From an uncultured Saprospiraceae bacterium (GTDB taxonomy: Bacteria > Bacteroidota > Bacteroidia > Chitinophagales > Saprospiraceae): a DNA stretch of 13,252 nt. Below, piece by piece: positions 1 to 7,094 of this stretch. Location: assembly GCA_937973565.1 (NCBI GenBank), contig CALJKQ010000014.1, positions 1 to 13,252 of the forward strand. Reading direction: 5' to 3'. The position numbers were made by a program, and so were the translations under genes. The notes under the pieces are model-generated. The model was not told where the DNA came from and ran no database searches. It saw nothing but the letters and a program-made list of their open reading frames with translations. The stretch's first letter is position 1; each line of letters starts with the position of its first letter.

Positions 1-325
1 CATCTATTTGCACATTGTGTAAAAACAGAAGCATCGATTGGTCATTGTCCGATAAATTCACAACAATTGCCTTTAAAACATTATATTGGTCAGTTTTTAG
101 CCGATGGTTTTTTTCTAATACCTTAATTCCACCTCTAAGTTGAATTGGATCCAGGATTTTATCTGGTTGAAAATAATGGACACATTTACTTCCAAAATAC
201 TCATGCTTGAAATCAGGAGTGATAAAAATTGTATCTGGGGGCTGTAAATAAATATCAGAACTTGTCAAAACACATACCAGTGCCAGGAAATAACGCAATA
301 ATGAATATGGTCGCCACCTAGTCAA
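1..325 (-). CDS. Membrane sensor histidine kinase, N-terminal part only (7TMR-DISM-like)
   Basis: Only the first ~108 codons are present; the gene runs off the left edge. A hydrophobic stretch (YFLALVCVL) follows a basic start (TRWRPYSLLR), which is a signal peptide or first membrane segment. Then comes about 80 residues (PPDTIFI ... VVNLSDNDQSMLLFLHNVQID) that resemble the extracellular DISMED2 domain of 7TM sensor kinases; no kinase domain is visible here, so the call also rests on the response regulator directly upstream. The frame has no ATG or GTG before the mature domain. The start chosen is TTG at 325; another TTG at 340 directly abuts the regulator's TAG stop in the same frame. Translation probably reinitiates after the regulator, so the two proteins form one two-component operon. 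It could be another periplasmic sensor type. Confidence 0.55.
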   Translation of the reverse strand, partial: MTRWRPYSLLRYFLALVCVLTSSDIYLQPPDTIFITPDFKHEYFGSKCVHYFQPDKILDPIQLRGGIKVLEKNHRLKTDQYNVLKAIVVNLSDNDQSMLLFLHNVQID

Positions 326-340
326 ATCGCCCGTTGCCAA

Positions 341-976
341 CTAACTTAAATTAGAAATTTTTTTAATTGCCTCTAATTTACTATGTACGTGTAGTTTATC
401 ATAAATACTCCTGATCTGGGCCCTGACAGTATGGGTAGAAACGAAACGTTCAGCAGCAATTTCCTTATAATTAAGTCCTTTATTCAGTGCTTTTAATACT
501 TCCCATTCTTGTTTTGATAATTTTTCAAGCTCAGAAGTTCTTTTATTGGCTTCGTTAAATGATTCTGCAACCAATCTTGAAATCTGGGGTGACATGGGTG
601 AACCTCCTTCTGCAATGTCGTAAATATCCTGAATAAGTCTGTCAGGATTACCTCCTTTAAGAATGTATCCTTTTGCTCCCGCCCTTAATGCTTCAAACAC
701 TTCCTGTGAATCAAAGTGGGTTGTGTACATGACAAAATCAGGTTTATTGCTGTTTTCTGTGCATTTACGGACACAATCAATGCCACTCATACCAGGCAAT
801 CCTATATCCATCATCACAATGTCAACATGTAAATCAGGTAATTTTTGAATAAATTCTTCCGCAGAACTACAGGTCTCAACACAAATGATGTCATTTTTAA
901 TTTCCAACACATCTTTTGTAAGCAGTCTGATTTCCTCATCATCCTCTACCAAACATATTTTTATCTTATTAACCAT
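341..976 (-). CDS. NarL/FixJ-type response regulator (receiver + LuxR HTH)
   Basis: A 211-residue cytoplasmic transcription factor of the usual length for the family. The receiver domain (about residues 3-120) shows the acidic pair D12/D13 in LVEDDEE, the phospho-acceptor D57 in VMMDIGLPGMSG, the switch threonines in MYTTH and the conserved K107 in YILKGG. The C-terminal LuxR-type helix-turn-helix (about 152-211) has LSKQEWEVLKAL..G..YKEIA and the recognition helix region STHTVRAQIRSIYDKL. A longer reading could start at TTG 1003, but that codon lies inside a TAnnTTTG promoter element, so ATG 976 is preferred. It is followed without a gap by a membrane sensor kinase, its likely phosphate donor. 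Targets cannot be read from the window. Confidence 0.93.
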   Translation of the reverse strand: MVNKIKICLVEDDEEIRLLTKDVLEIKNDIICVETCSSAEEFIQKLPDLHVDIVMMDIGLPGMSGIDCVRKCTENSNKPDFVMYTTHFDSQEVFEALRAGAKGYILKGGNPDRLIQDIYDIAEGGSPMSPQISRLVAESFNEANKRTSELEKLSKQEWEVLKALNKGLNYKEIAAERFVSTHTVRAQIRSIYDKLHVHSKLEAIKKISNLS

Positions 977-1000
977 GATTTTTGTACTGATTGCTGTCAA

Positions 1001-1008
1001 CAAAGATA
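1001..1008 (-). promoter_or_regulatory. Putative -7 promoter element of the NarL regulator
   Basis: The minus strand reads TATCTTTG, an exact match to the Bacteroidota -7 consensus TAnnTTTG, about 25 nt before the ATG at 976. No convincing -33 TTG lies at the usual 19-21 nt distance, so the site may be weak or activator-dependent. Confidence 0.45.
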
Positions 1009-1070
1009 ATCATATAAGGAGAAGTAAAAAAATAGTTCATTTGTGGTAATCAAAAGTAAACTTATACCTC

Positions 1071-1161
1071 GATTACAAATGTAAGATTACGAATGTAAGA
1101 TTATGAATGTAAGATTATGAATTACGTGGATTCCATTTCGAATTAAAGATTTCGAATTACG
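1071..1161. repeat. AT-rich heptanucleotide array (13 units)
   Basis: Thirteen consecutive 7-bp units in one register. It begins GATTACA, AATGTAA, GATTACG, AATGTAA, GATTATG, AATGTAA, GATTATG, AATTACG and ends GATTTCG, AATTACG. The first half is an alternation of GATTAYR and AATGTAA (14-bp period). It is separated by only 4 nt (GACC) from a GC-rich heptad array, so both probably belong to one element despite different base composition. No gene is present. Confidence 0.85.
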
Positions 1162-1165
1162 GACC

Positions 1166-1228
1166 GCGGTTGTCGGATAGCGGTCAATGGCGAGCCGTTG
1201 GCCGTTGCCGGTGAGCGGACAGCGGTGA
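1166..1228. repeat. GC-rich heptanucleotide array, short (9 units)
   Basis: Nine 7-bp units in register: GCGGTTG, TCGGATA, GCGGTCA, ATGGCGA, GCCGTTG, GCCGTTG, CCGGTGA, GCGGACA, GCGGTGA. These are the reverse-complement orientation of the units that dominate the left part of the arrays at 11495 and 12799, and match the inverted right halves of those arrays. Confidence 0.85.
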
Positions 1229-1259
1229 GCATAACTGAACGGTTTAAGCGCAGCTGAAA

Positions 1260-1281
1260 AAATTGATCGGCAGATCAATTT
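1260..1281 (-). terminator. 9-bp hairpin followed by T run on the minus strand
   Basis: A perfect 9-bp stem (1260-1268 with 1273-1281) closes a 4-nt loop. On the minus strand the last stem bases run into further Ts (six Ts then C). It lies about 140 nt after the stop of the 84-codon ORF, so it could end the surface-protein operon. The stem is AT-rich and the motif sits inside a repeat block, so it may instead be repeat structure. Confidence 0.35.
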
Positions 1282-1291
1282 AGCGAAGGCA

Positions 1292-1310
1292 CCGCGAGCT
1301 AACCTCGCGG
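1292..1310. repeat. GC-rich 7-bp hairpin in repeat block
   Basis: CCGCGAG and CTCGCGG form a perfect 7-bp stem around CTAAC. It lies 10 nt from the AT-rich hairpin at 1260. Together they form a structured core between the heptad array and the 43-bp motif of this block. No T run follows on either strand, so it is not a typical terminator. Confidence 0.6.
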
Positions 1311-1356
1311 CATCTGCAAATCCCATCCGACAGCGGTCCTTACACCGCTAGAGCGG

Positions 1357-1399
1357 CATAGGGACAAGCCTGTCTAACTGGCGTTAGCCAGGTAGATGA
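1357..1399. repeat. 43-bp dispersed motif, copy 1
   Basis: Matches 11635-11677 at 40 of 43 positions, same orientation. It contains GGGACAAGCCTGTCTA followed by a hairpin: TCTA-A-CTGGC, loop GTTA, GCCAG-G-TAGA. In the other copy the loop is GTAA and one stem pair is lost. It is preceded by a small palindrome (CCGCT AG AGCGG, 1345-1356). Confidence 0.8.
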
Positions 1400-1420
1400 G
1401 TGGACAGCGGTGAGCGGTCA
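1400..1420. repeat. Three heptads abutting the 84-codon ORF
   Basis: GTGGACA, GCGGTGA, GCGGTCA follow the 43-bp motif directly and end 2 nt from the stop codon of the neighbouring ORF. This marks the right edge of the repeat block that fills 1071-1420. Confidence 0.65.
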
Positions 1421-1422
1421 AC

Positions 1423-1677
1423 TTATTCATCAGTATCATTCAGCAAAATGCGTTTCAGAACTATGCTGTGACTGGATTCTATTTTGATGTGTTTGATTTG
1501 GGTGCCAAATTTAGAAATATCAATATCGTGTTGACTGCCTGTCAGCTTCATCCTCATCAATTCATCACCAAAAGAATTGTAGCAGATCAATAGGCTGGGT
1601 TCATCTTCAGAATCGTCAGAAAAGCTGATTTTAAGGCCTTGGTGGCCCGATATATGATAGGGATGGATGGTGACCAT
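1423..1677 (-). CDS. Isolated T9SS type A C-terminal-domain-like ORF (possible severed domain)
   Basis: 84 codons, no signal peptide. The pattern resembles the type IX secretion C-terminal sorting domain: an opening VTIHPYHISGH where the family usually has 'v.i.PNP...G', a strand LKISFSDD, a central LLICYNSFGDELMRMKL like 'l.iyn.lGq.v....l', then IDISKF and a closing IKIESSHSIVLKRILL like 'i.i....g....kkiil'. The PNP and 'GiY' signatures are degraded. It lies exactly 36 nt after, and in the same frame as, the 870-codon gene upstream, separated by two TAA codons. It may be a remnant of that gene's own C-terminus, or a small independent gene starting at ATG 1677. Family similarity is by eye only. 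Confidence 0.5.
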   Translation of the reverse strand: MVTIHPYHISGHQGLKISFSDDSEDEPSLLICYNSFGDELMRMKLTGSQHDIDISKFGTQIKHIKIESSHSIVLKRILLNDTDE

Positions 1678-1713
1678 TGGGATAGCAGATTAGTAAAAAA
1701 TATAATGAATACT

Positions 1714-4326
1714 TTACTTTTTTTGGGGTGGTGGAGGCAAGGTGGTCGGGCTTTCATTGTCCTGATTTTCCTTTATTGGAACTTGCCCATTGGCATTGAT
1801 ATTTTTTATCCCAACTTTGAAAGAAGTGCCAATGGTACCTCCGCAAGGCTCGATCACAGCTGAAAAATTGGAAATGGCCTGCGCTTCAAAACCCGGAGCC
1901 AATCGGACATATCCGTCTTGAGCACTGAATCTCACGTTAGATTGAGCTGTACCTAATATGGTAGTGGTAGCTTTTATGGAATCCAAAGCAGACAAGTTAT
2001 GCCTGTAATTGATCGTTCCTCCCAGGGATTCTTTGTAACTAACACAATTGATGTAACTAAACAAAGGAGAAGTGGCTACCCCTCTGCCAAAAAGATTGGC
2101 ATATATGTTGTCAAACCCGGGGTTGATATAAAGATCATAAACCTGGGTGATGGGTAAAGAATTATTAAAACTTATCCACTGACTTACATTGTTGGGTCGT
2201 ACATAAACACCTATATCTGTGCCTACATAAAGGTCTCCGGTGTTTTCGTCTTTTGCAATGCATTGGATACTTACATTGGGCAAACCCGCGGACAAATTGG
2301 TCCATGAATTGCCGCCATCGTTACTAATGTATAGTTTTTTATCTGCTATGTTGCCTAATGAGCTGATATAGATCTGCAAGGCATTTGCTTCACTTACATA
2401 AATATCAGAAATTACGGAAGGCGAAACCGGAGGGCTGAGAAGATTAAAGTTGGTGCCAAAGTTGGACGTCATCCACAGCTGGTTTGATCCGTTGACCAGG
2501 TACCAATAATTGCTATTGGACTTGGCTACCCTGACCATTTTCACGGGATCAGTAAAACCGGTAACAATCCGGGTCCAGTTATTTCCCCTGTTTACACTAT
2601 AGTACATGTCTCGCTTCATGTAGTACAATTTCATAGGGTCATTTTTATCAATTTGCAGGCATTTACTAAATTCAAAAAATCCACTGTAATAAGCGGAGTC
2701 CGGACACATGCAACTAGGACCCGGAACCCGCATGCCTGTTTCTATGCCATTTACTGATTTTCGAAACAACTCCCCATTCTGGATCGTACCGTAAAATATA
2801 TTTGGATTTGTCTGGTCAACAGCCACCGCTGTACCATCTCCACCAATAAATTCAGTATAACCCGAAGACGTTCTGCGGTGAACACCATTGTCTTGCAGAC
2901 CCAACATGATGATATTTTCATCCTGCGGACTGCCATCGATGGCATAGGCCTGCGCGATTTCCATGCTGGCTGTTACATCTGTCCATGTTCCTCCTGCAGT
3001 ATAGGATTCCGTCTGTTTATAAATACCACCATCGGTACAGACATAAATCTCCCCATTGTTTTTTGCTATCATGCTGGCGTCAACGTGAAAGAGCTCAGAA
3101 CCTGTACTACAATCTTTACTTTTAAGATCCCAACCACCATAATTTTGTTGAACAAAAAAATCAACACCACCAACAATCGCACTTCCCATGGAGGTTGAGC
3201 TCACGTAGATTTCTGCGTATTCCCGTCCTCCTCCGCTGGACCAGCAGGTATCTTGTTTTGTACCACACGTTGAACTAATAAGTGTCGGCCAGTTGGTAGT
3301 GGCATAGGTAGCTAGGGTTGAATTGTAAATATATGAATTGTAAAGAACTGGATTGTACGGCCAACCGGGTCTTCTTACAGTCAAGACCGCAGCAACCTCA
3401 TTGGGGGCAGAGGGCGAAACTGCAAGGGTCATGGCCCTGATGCTCTCTATTGAGATTGGATAAGGACCTGATTCATTAAAAGCTCCTGCTGCTATCCACG
3501 ATGATTCCGATACGCCACCATCGGTACAATAGTAAAAAAAATCAAGGCCAAACTGGGTTATATATACTGTATTGGCATTACCGGGCTTAAACTCAATATC
3601 CCAAATACTGCCTTCTTTGATTTTTGTCCATGTGTCTGCTCCGTTGATAGATTTGAATAAACCCAGGTTGGTACATGCATATAATGTATTGGCATCATCC
3701 GGTTTCATGGCCATCTTATAGGCTATCAATTCCACATTGTTGGTGGTGATGCTGTCTTGCAATCCTGTGGGAAGCCAGGTAGTGCCGCCATCGGTAGATT
3801 TGAATACACCAATGCTGGTATTGGATTGATACGATTTACCTGCGCCGGTCAGGATGTATAACAAGTTGGGATTGGTTGGGTGGACAACAATGGAAGCAAT
3901 GCCTCCACAAGGCAGATCGTCTGTTAAAGGCACATAAGAACTGCCGCCATTGGTCGTCTTCCATACACCACCTCCGGCAGCACCCACATAATAGATGTTG
4001 GGATCAGTTGGGTGAAAAGCCACACATTCCACCCGACCCATACCGGTATTGCTTTGCAAAAGAGGATAAACGGTCCAGTTGCCGTTGAGCACTCCGTATG
4101 CATTGCCGGTTTCTTTATCTGCTTGTTGCTGCTTTTGGTATGCCTCAAAATTCAATTTATTGAGGTTCTTTGAAGTAACGCCATTTTCTGCATTGAACTT
4201 CAGAATATTCTCCCTTTTCTGTTTTTTGTACGCCTTCCTCCCTGTATATTCCGTCTTCATCCCATCGGTTTGACCCAATAGCCAGGTAGAACACAAGAAT
4301 AAGATAATCACCCCTACTATTCTCAT
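1714..4326 (-). CDS. Large secreted sortilin-like/BNR-repeat protein
   Basis: 870 residues. A signal peptide (MRIVGVIILFLCSTWLLGQ) precedes a charged region (about 23-75), then a WD40/YVTN/BNR-type beta-propeller region (about 95-750). Asp-box repeats include TTNGGSS (about 124), STDGGTTW (177-184), SINGADTW (226-233), SVNRGNNW and SNDGGNSW, with recurring 'HPT.PN..Y.G...GG.WK' blades. Residues about 770-828 (VRFSAQDGYVRLAPGFEAQ...FSAVIEPC) resemble the 3-coathanger stack domain found near the C-termini of secreted Bacteroidota proteins. The end is a Pro-rich tail (TTLPPPPQKK) and then TAA. Such proteins normally finish with a T9SS sorting domain; here a domain of that look follows in frame after the stop. 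The ATG overlaps the stop of the preceding gene (ATGA), indicating translational coupling. Role probably extracellular binding or adhesion; no catalytic residues recognised. Confidence 0.88.
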   Translation of the reverse strand: MRIVGVIILFLCSTWLLGQTDGMKTEYTGRKAYKKQKRENILKFNAENGVTSKNLNKLNFEAYQKQQQADKETGNAYGVLNGNWTVYPLLQSNTGMGRVECVAFHPTDPNIYYVGAAGGGVWKTTNGGSSYVPLTDDLPCGGIASIVVHPTNPNLLYILTGAGKSYQSNTSIGVFKSTDGGTTWLPTGLQDSITTNNVELIAYKMAMKPDDANTLYACTNLGLFKSINGADTWTKIKEGSIWDIEFKPGNANTVYITQFGLDFFYYCTDGGVSESSWIAAGAFNESGPYPISIESIRAMTLAVSPSAPNEVAAVLTVRRPGWPYNPVLYNSYIYNSTLATYATTNWPTLISSTCGTKQDTCWSSGGGREYAEIYVSSTSMGSAIVGGVDFFVQQNYGGWDLKSKDCSTGSELFHVDASMIAKNNGEIYVCTDGGIYKQTESYTAGGTWTDVTASMEIAQAYAIDGSPQDENIIMLGLQDNGVHRRTSSGYTEFIGGDGTAVAVDQTNPNIFYGTIQNGELFRKSVNGIETGMRVPGPSCMCPDSAYYSGFFEFSKCLQIDKNDPMKLYYMKRDMYYSVNRGNNWTRIVTGFTDPVKMVRVAKSNSNYWYLVNGSNQLWMTSNFGTNFNLLSPPVSPSVISDIYVSEANALQIYISSLGNIADKKLYISNDGGNSWTNLSAGLPNVSIQCIAKDENTGDLYVGTDIGVYVRPNNVSQWISFNNSLPITQVYDLYINPGFDNIYANLFGRGVATSPLFSYINCVSYKESLGGTINYRHNLSALDSIKATTTILGTAQSNVRFSAQDGYVRLAPGFEAQAISNFSAVIEPCGGTIGTSFKVGIKNINANGQVPIKENQDNESPTTLPPPPQKK

Positions 4327-6974
4327 CTTTTTTCTGCTTTTAGTGCCGCCAATTGCTTTTTCACCTCCTCGTTCTCTTTTTTCAACTCGATCATATACAG
4401 GGTTAGTTCTTCAATTTTTTCCATCATTTTTCGCTGCATTTCACCTACTTCGATTCCGGAATGCTGGATTTCGGCAGCTGCCGGAATATTCGGCAGGTGT
4501 TTGTACTCCTGGATGTACTGCTCCACTTCCTTCAGCGGTTTTAGCTCGTAATTTTCATGGAAAACATAGTCGGGCCATTGTGCCTGGAGCTGTACCTTTA
4601 TCTCTTCGCTGATGATCTTGCCTTTGACCCTCAATCGATACCCATCGCCCAGCGCTTCATTGGTGGTGCCTATGAGCACATCTCCATTGTCTGTGATAGA
4701 CATTCTCTCCAGCAAGGCAGCTTCTGAAGTAGAGGCAAAGGTAAAAAAGCCCAATCGGGCATGCGATGCATCAATTGCTGTTGTCTTTATCAGCGCGTCA
4801 TACCAGCCATTGGTTTTAAATGCCAGAGCATTTTGGACTCCGGCAACATGGGCGTTGCTGTTTTCCAGCGCAAGTTGGCCGCTGTTGGCTGATTTGAAGT
4901 GATGCTGATAGGTACTGCTGGTAATACCGGCGTAAATTTGACCGTTTCCGGTTATCCTTACTTTTTCAGAAAAAGTAACGGCATTCCCTGTGCCAAATTC
5001 AAACCTTTCTGAGGAGGAAGGAACATACATCCGAAGCGTACTGCCCGCCATCCCCAAACCATAATGATCGCTGTTGGCACTGCCCCAAAGAGAAATTTTA
5101 TTGCCCAGGTTATTGTCAAAAGACAGTGGCTTGAGAGGGTCGGCCACATTGATGCCGAGATTACCATTTCTTAAATTAAATACATTCCTCCAGGCAGGAG
5201 TGCCTGTAGATCCCCAGATACCCAGGACCGAGTCATTGACCATACCCACAAACCCATCCGGGTTGTTGTCTGATTTATTAAACCACAAACCGGCACTAAC
5301 CCCATTGTGGCGGAGTCTCATCCTTCCATTTACATCCAGCATATAAGAGGCATTGGGACTGCTGGTACCTATGCCGGTAACTCCCTGCACAATGAGTCCG
5401 TTGGCAGGTGCCGCAGTTGAACCGGAATAGCTACTGCCAATGGCCACACCCCCTTCCACATCCAGGGCACTCATGGGATTCTGGGTGCCAAAGCCTACCT
5501 TGCCCAGTCCTACGCTCAAAGCAGTATTGACCGAACTGCTTGTGCTGATATATGCTGCAATCCCGCTTGTACTGATCGCTTCGAACGCCCTTCCTGTGCC
5601 GTTGGCTTCCGCATGCAGTGCCGGATTGGTATCGCTGTTGGTCGTTGCCCAAATGGCACCCCCGGTTCCCGAGTTTTGAACGGTAAACAAATTGCTTGAA
5701 CTATTGACTACAGAAGAAAAAGGCAAGGTCAGGGTGGCCGCAACATCTATTAATTTTACAAAGCTTCCACTGCGTTTGATGAAAAGTCCATTTTGATCTG
5801 TATTGTATACCAGCATACCATCCGGCGCCGTTCCTTGCAAGGCCAGCATATTCGTATTGGTCAGTCTCGTGAGCAGTAAGCCTTTGCTCGGGTGATTCAA
5901 TTCCAGGATAGCTGAGCTATTGGGACTTGCCGTACCTATACCCAGGTTACCTCCGGATAGGGCCATCTGAACACCACTGTTGTTGGTAAAGAAATACAAG
6001 GGATGATTGGTTTTGGTGCCCAACCATCCTCCCGCAGAAGTGATGTAAGACCCCAGTTGAACCGTGGAGGTAGGATCGGTGTGGATCCAGCCATAATTGG
6101 AATAAGGTGTAGTCATGGATAATTTGGACAAGGGGGTATCTGTACCCAGACCTACATTACCCTCGACCAATAAGCCATTGGACGGAGCCGCGGTGGCACC
6201 TGCGAATGCAGAACCAATCACTGCCCCACCTTCCACATCTAGTTTGTTTTGTGGTGTAGAGGTACCGAGTCCTACATTGCCTTCTACCAGCAAACCATTG
6301 AGGGGGGAGGCATTGGTGCCTGAATAATTTACGCCTATGACTACACCTCCTTCTACATCGAGTCTGCTCATCGGCGTTGAAGTACCAATGCCTACGTTGC
6401 CGCTGCTGTTGATGGCCAGCCTTGTATTGAAATTGGTCACAAGGTCAAGGCCCAGTTGATTGGTGGCCGTAGTCCGATTGCTTCGGATCATCACGCCGGA
6501 ATTGTCGCTGCCAAATTTCAGGGCATTGTCCAGTCCACCGTTATTCTGGCCTGACTGGTCCACCGTGATACCCCCTGCCACTGACAATTTTTGACCTGCA
6601 TCAAAAACGCCGATACCCACATTGCCGGTATTGAGGGTGTGAATGTTATTGACATTGCCTACATACGGTGTCCATATATTGATACCTTCGGTTATGTGTA
6701 CCCAGGTAGGAATGGCCGGGTTGAAGCTGGTATTTATATACAATCCGGAAGGCGTAGTATCTGTATTCCGCTGGTAAACCAACAAGCCGTTGGCCGGATT
6801 CTGGATGGCCAGTCGTTCGGTTTGTGTCATGTTGGGAATTAACAATCCCTTACTGGAAGATTGGAGGTGCAACAAAGCACTGGGGTCTGGATTATTGGTG
6901 CCAATGCCCACCTCCTGGGCATCGACATTTTGAACGATACAAAGCAAAAAAGCAAACAACCAAATTCTATACAT
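4323..6974 (-). CDS. Large exported 'VGIGT' repeat surface/tail-fibre-like protein
   Basis: 883 residues. A signal peptide (MYRIWLFAFLLCIVQNVDAQ) precedes EVGIGTNNPDPSALLHLQSS.KGLLIPNMT..., the opening typical of Bacteroidota surface proteins with tail-fibre-like modules. The middle is a series of 'GNVGIGTSTP...LDVEGG' units, including near-identical 40-residue repeats at about 192-231, 232-271 and 491-530. The C-terminal module (about 785-883; WPDYVF..NYEL.PL.EVEQYI.E..HLPNIP) ends in a coiled coil (about 845-883), suggesting oligomerisation. The family often carries an S74 chaperone-peptidase domain; I do not see one. The gene starts at ATG 6974, 120 nt after the LytTR regulator, and its stop overlaps the next gene by 4 nt. 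Likely a cell-surface or fibre protein; binding partner unknown. Confidence 0.88.
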   Translation of the reverse strand: MYRIWLFAFLLCIVQNVDAQEVGIGTNNPDPSALLHLQSSSKGLLIPNMTQTERLAIQNPANGLLVYQRNTDTTPSGLYINTSFNPAIPTWVHITEGINIWTPYVGNVNNIHTLNTGNVGIGVFDAGQKLSVAGGITVDQSGQNNGGLDNALKFGSDNSGVMIRSNRTTATNQLGLDLVTNFNTRLAINSSGNVGIGTSTPMSRLDVEGGVVIGVNYSGTNASPLNGLLVEGNVGLGTSTPQNKLDVEGGAVIGSAFAGATAAPSNGLLVEGNVGLGTDTPLSKLSMTTPYSNYGWIHTDPTSTVQLGSYITSAGGWLGTKTNHPLYFFTNNSGVQMALSGGNLGIGTASPNSSAILELNHPSKGLLLTRLTNTNMLALQGTAPDGMLVYNTDQNGLFIKRSGSFVKLIDVAATLTLPFSSVVNSSSNLFTVQNSGTGGAIWATTNSDTNPALHAEANGTGRAFEAISTSGIAAYISTSSSVNTALSVGLGKVGFGTQNPMSALDVEGGVAIGSSYSGSTAAPANGLIVQGVTGIGTSSPNASYMLDVNGRMRLRHNGVSAGLWFNKSDNNPDGFVGMVNDSVLGIWGSTGTPAWRNVFNLRNGNLGINVADPLKPLSFDNNLGNKISLWGSANSDHYGLGMAGSTLRMYVPSSSERFEFGTGNAVTFSEKVRITGNGQIYAGITSSTYQHHFKSANSGQLALENSNAHVAGVQNALAFKTNGWYDALIKTTAIDASHARLGFFTFASTSEAALLERMSITDNGDVLIGTTNEALGDGYRLRVKGKIISEEIKVQLQAQWPDYVFHENYELKPLKEVEQYIQEYKHLPNIPAAAEIQHSGIEVGEMQRKMMEKIEELTLYMIELKKENEEVKKQLAALKAEKR
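5385..5504 (-). repeat. Fourth, distant copy of the 40-codon repeat
   Basis: Encodes residues about 491-530 of the surface protein (GKVGFGTQNP..ALDVEGGVAIGSSYSG). It is the same length and layout as the tandem units at 6162-6401, but more diverged and about 660 bp away. Confidence 0.7.
6162..6401 (-). repeat. Tandem 120-bp coding repeat (2 full units, third begins)
   Basis: Two adjacent 40-codon units (6401-6282 and 6281-6162) inside the surface-protein gene. Both encode GNVG(I/L)GTSTP....LDVEGG.VIG...G......NGLLVE, and a third unit begins at 6161 (GNVGLGTDTP). In-frame unit length means gain or loss of copies would keep the gene open. Confidence 0.8.
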
Positions 6975-6989
6975 CGCTTATTTTTTTTT

Positions 6990-6997
6990 CAAAAATA
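6990..6997 (-). promoter_or_regulatory. Putative -7 element of the surface-protein operon
   Basis: The minus strand reads TATTTTTG, matching TAnnTTTG, 15 nt before the ATG at 6974. No clear -33 TTG stands at the usual distance; that area is occupied by the hairpin at 7003-7019. It would give the surface genes their own promoter, separate from the upstream regulator. Confidence 0.35.
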
Positions 6998-7002
6998 TAA
7001 CA

Positions 7003-7019
7003 CCCTTCAAGATGAAGGG
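7003..7019 (-). terminator. 7-bp hairpin between regulator and surface-protein genes
   Basis: CCCTTCA and TGAAGGG form a perfect stem round a 3-nt loop. On the minus strand a T-rich tail (TGTTATATTTTTG) follows. It lies about 75 nt after the LytTR regulator stop and about 28 nt before the next start, so it may terminate the kinase-regulator transcript or attenuate read-through into the surface genes. The T run is interrupted, so it is a weak terminator at best. Confidence 0.4.
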
Positions 7020-7094
7020 AAGGTAATGATTAAAGAACCTTATCAATGATTATTTGGTCTCTTCTGATGAGAATTCGGCCAGGCTTTTATTGGT

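Noticed and set aside
1087..1326. 79-codon minus-strand frame in the left repeat block
   Set aside because: Built from heptads and the two hairpins, with no domain or plausible start context.
1714..1724. A AAA AAG slippery heptamer just before the stop of the 870-codon gene
   Set aside because: It matches the dnaX-type -1 slip sequence in the correct phase, but the -1 frame runs only about 26 codons and does not enter the sorting-domain-like ORF, which is in frame 0. No clear downstream stimulatory hairpin was seen.
2878..3198. 106-codon plus-strand frame inside the secreted BNR protein gene
   Set aside because: It is antisense to a long gene with clear propeller repeats; composition and lack of domains mark it as a shadow frame.
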